From Clostridiaceae bacterium (GTDB lineage: Bacteria; Bacillota; Clostridia; Oscillospirales; Acutalibacteraceae), in contig JAEDFL010000050.1 in the NCBI GenBank assembly GCA_016292785.1, positions 1-12,999 of the forward strand: DNA of 12,999 bases. The letters run 5' to 3'. The translations under genes were made by a program, and so were the position numbers. This document shows positions 12,989-12,999 of this stretch, one piece after another. Each line of letters starts with the position of its first letter. Within the stretch, counting starts at the first letter, position 1. Under the pieces are notes generated by a model. That model was given only the letters and a program-made list of their open reading frames with translations, did not search any database and had not been told where the DNA came from.

Positions 12989-12999
12989 GGCTTCCCCTT
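12989..12999 (+). repeat. Start of another two-hairpin repeat copy, cut by the window edge
   Basis: GGCTTCCCCTT matches the outer end of the full copy (GGCTCCCTT at 272-280) with the two-base expansion also seen in the variant stem CCTCCCCTTG at 183-192. The orientation is as at 272-324. The call rests on 11 bases plus the neighbouring 7-nt array. Confidence 0.5.

Overview
The window looks like chromosomal DNA of a gut-type Clostridia (Bacillota), most likely Oscillospiraceae/Ruminococcus-like. This is inferred from moderate GC, strong GGAGG-type ribosome binding sites, sigma-A promoters with 16-17 nt spacers, a YtrA/YtrB-type ABC operon, a cohesin-like surface protein and dispersed two-hairpin repeats next to a DUF559 gene. 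No rRNA, tRNA, CRISPR array or classical transposase was seen.

Layout. Positions 1-723 are a repeat-rich accessory patch. It holds several copies of a roughly 53-nt repeat, two 7-nt-period arrays (consensus TAGANNT on one strand), and a small DUF559 nuclease-like gene (304-669, minus) placed exactly between two inverted repeat copies. One copy supplies its ribosome binding site, the other its stop codon. Positions 736-5265 (minus) read as one unit: a GntR/YtrA-type repressor, an ABC ATPase, a large permease with an outside domain of about 430 residues, and a VanY-type D,D-carboxypeptidase. A consensus promoter with a perfect palindromic operator sits in front (5293-5349). This looks like an envelope-stress module.

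Positions 5384-6310 carry a divergent EamA/DMT transporter that ends at a bidirectional terminator. Positions 6364-7584 (minus) carry an ECF-S-like membrane protein and a short radical SAM enzyme two bases apart, an uncharacterised pair. Positions 7632-9850 (plus) carry a signal-peptide, cohesin-like, membrane-anchored surface protein followed one base later by a metallo-beta-lactamase-fold hydrolase with a Cys-rich N-terminal region, closed by a second bidirectional terminator. Positions 9904-10451 (minus) encode a small DivIVA-like coiled-coil protein.

Positions 10479-12872 (plus) encode a nucleotide-sugar dehydrogenase and a WbpP/TviC-type epimerase, predicted together to yield UDP-GalNAc uronic acid for a surface polysaccharide. 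After the epimerase the sequence runs into another TAGANNT array and the first bases of another possible repeat copy at the window edge.

The most interesting signal is the DUF559 gene fitted between inverted repeats whose other copies lie nearby: a possible minimal transposase-less mobile unit. Second are the radical SAM/ECF-like pair and the cohesin-like/MBL pair, whose joint functions I cannot name.
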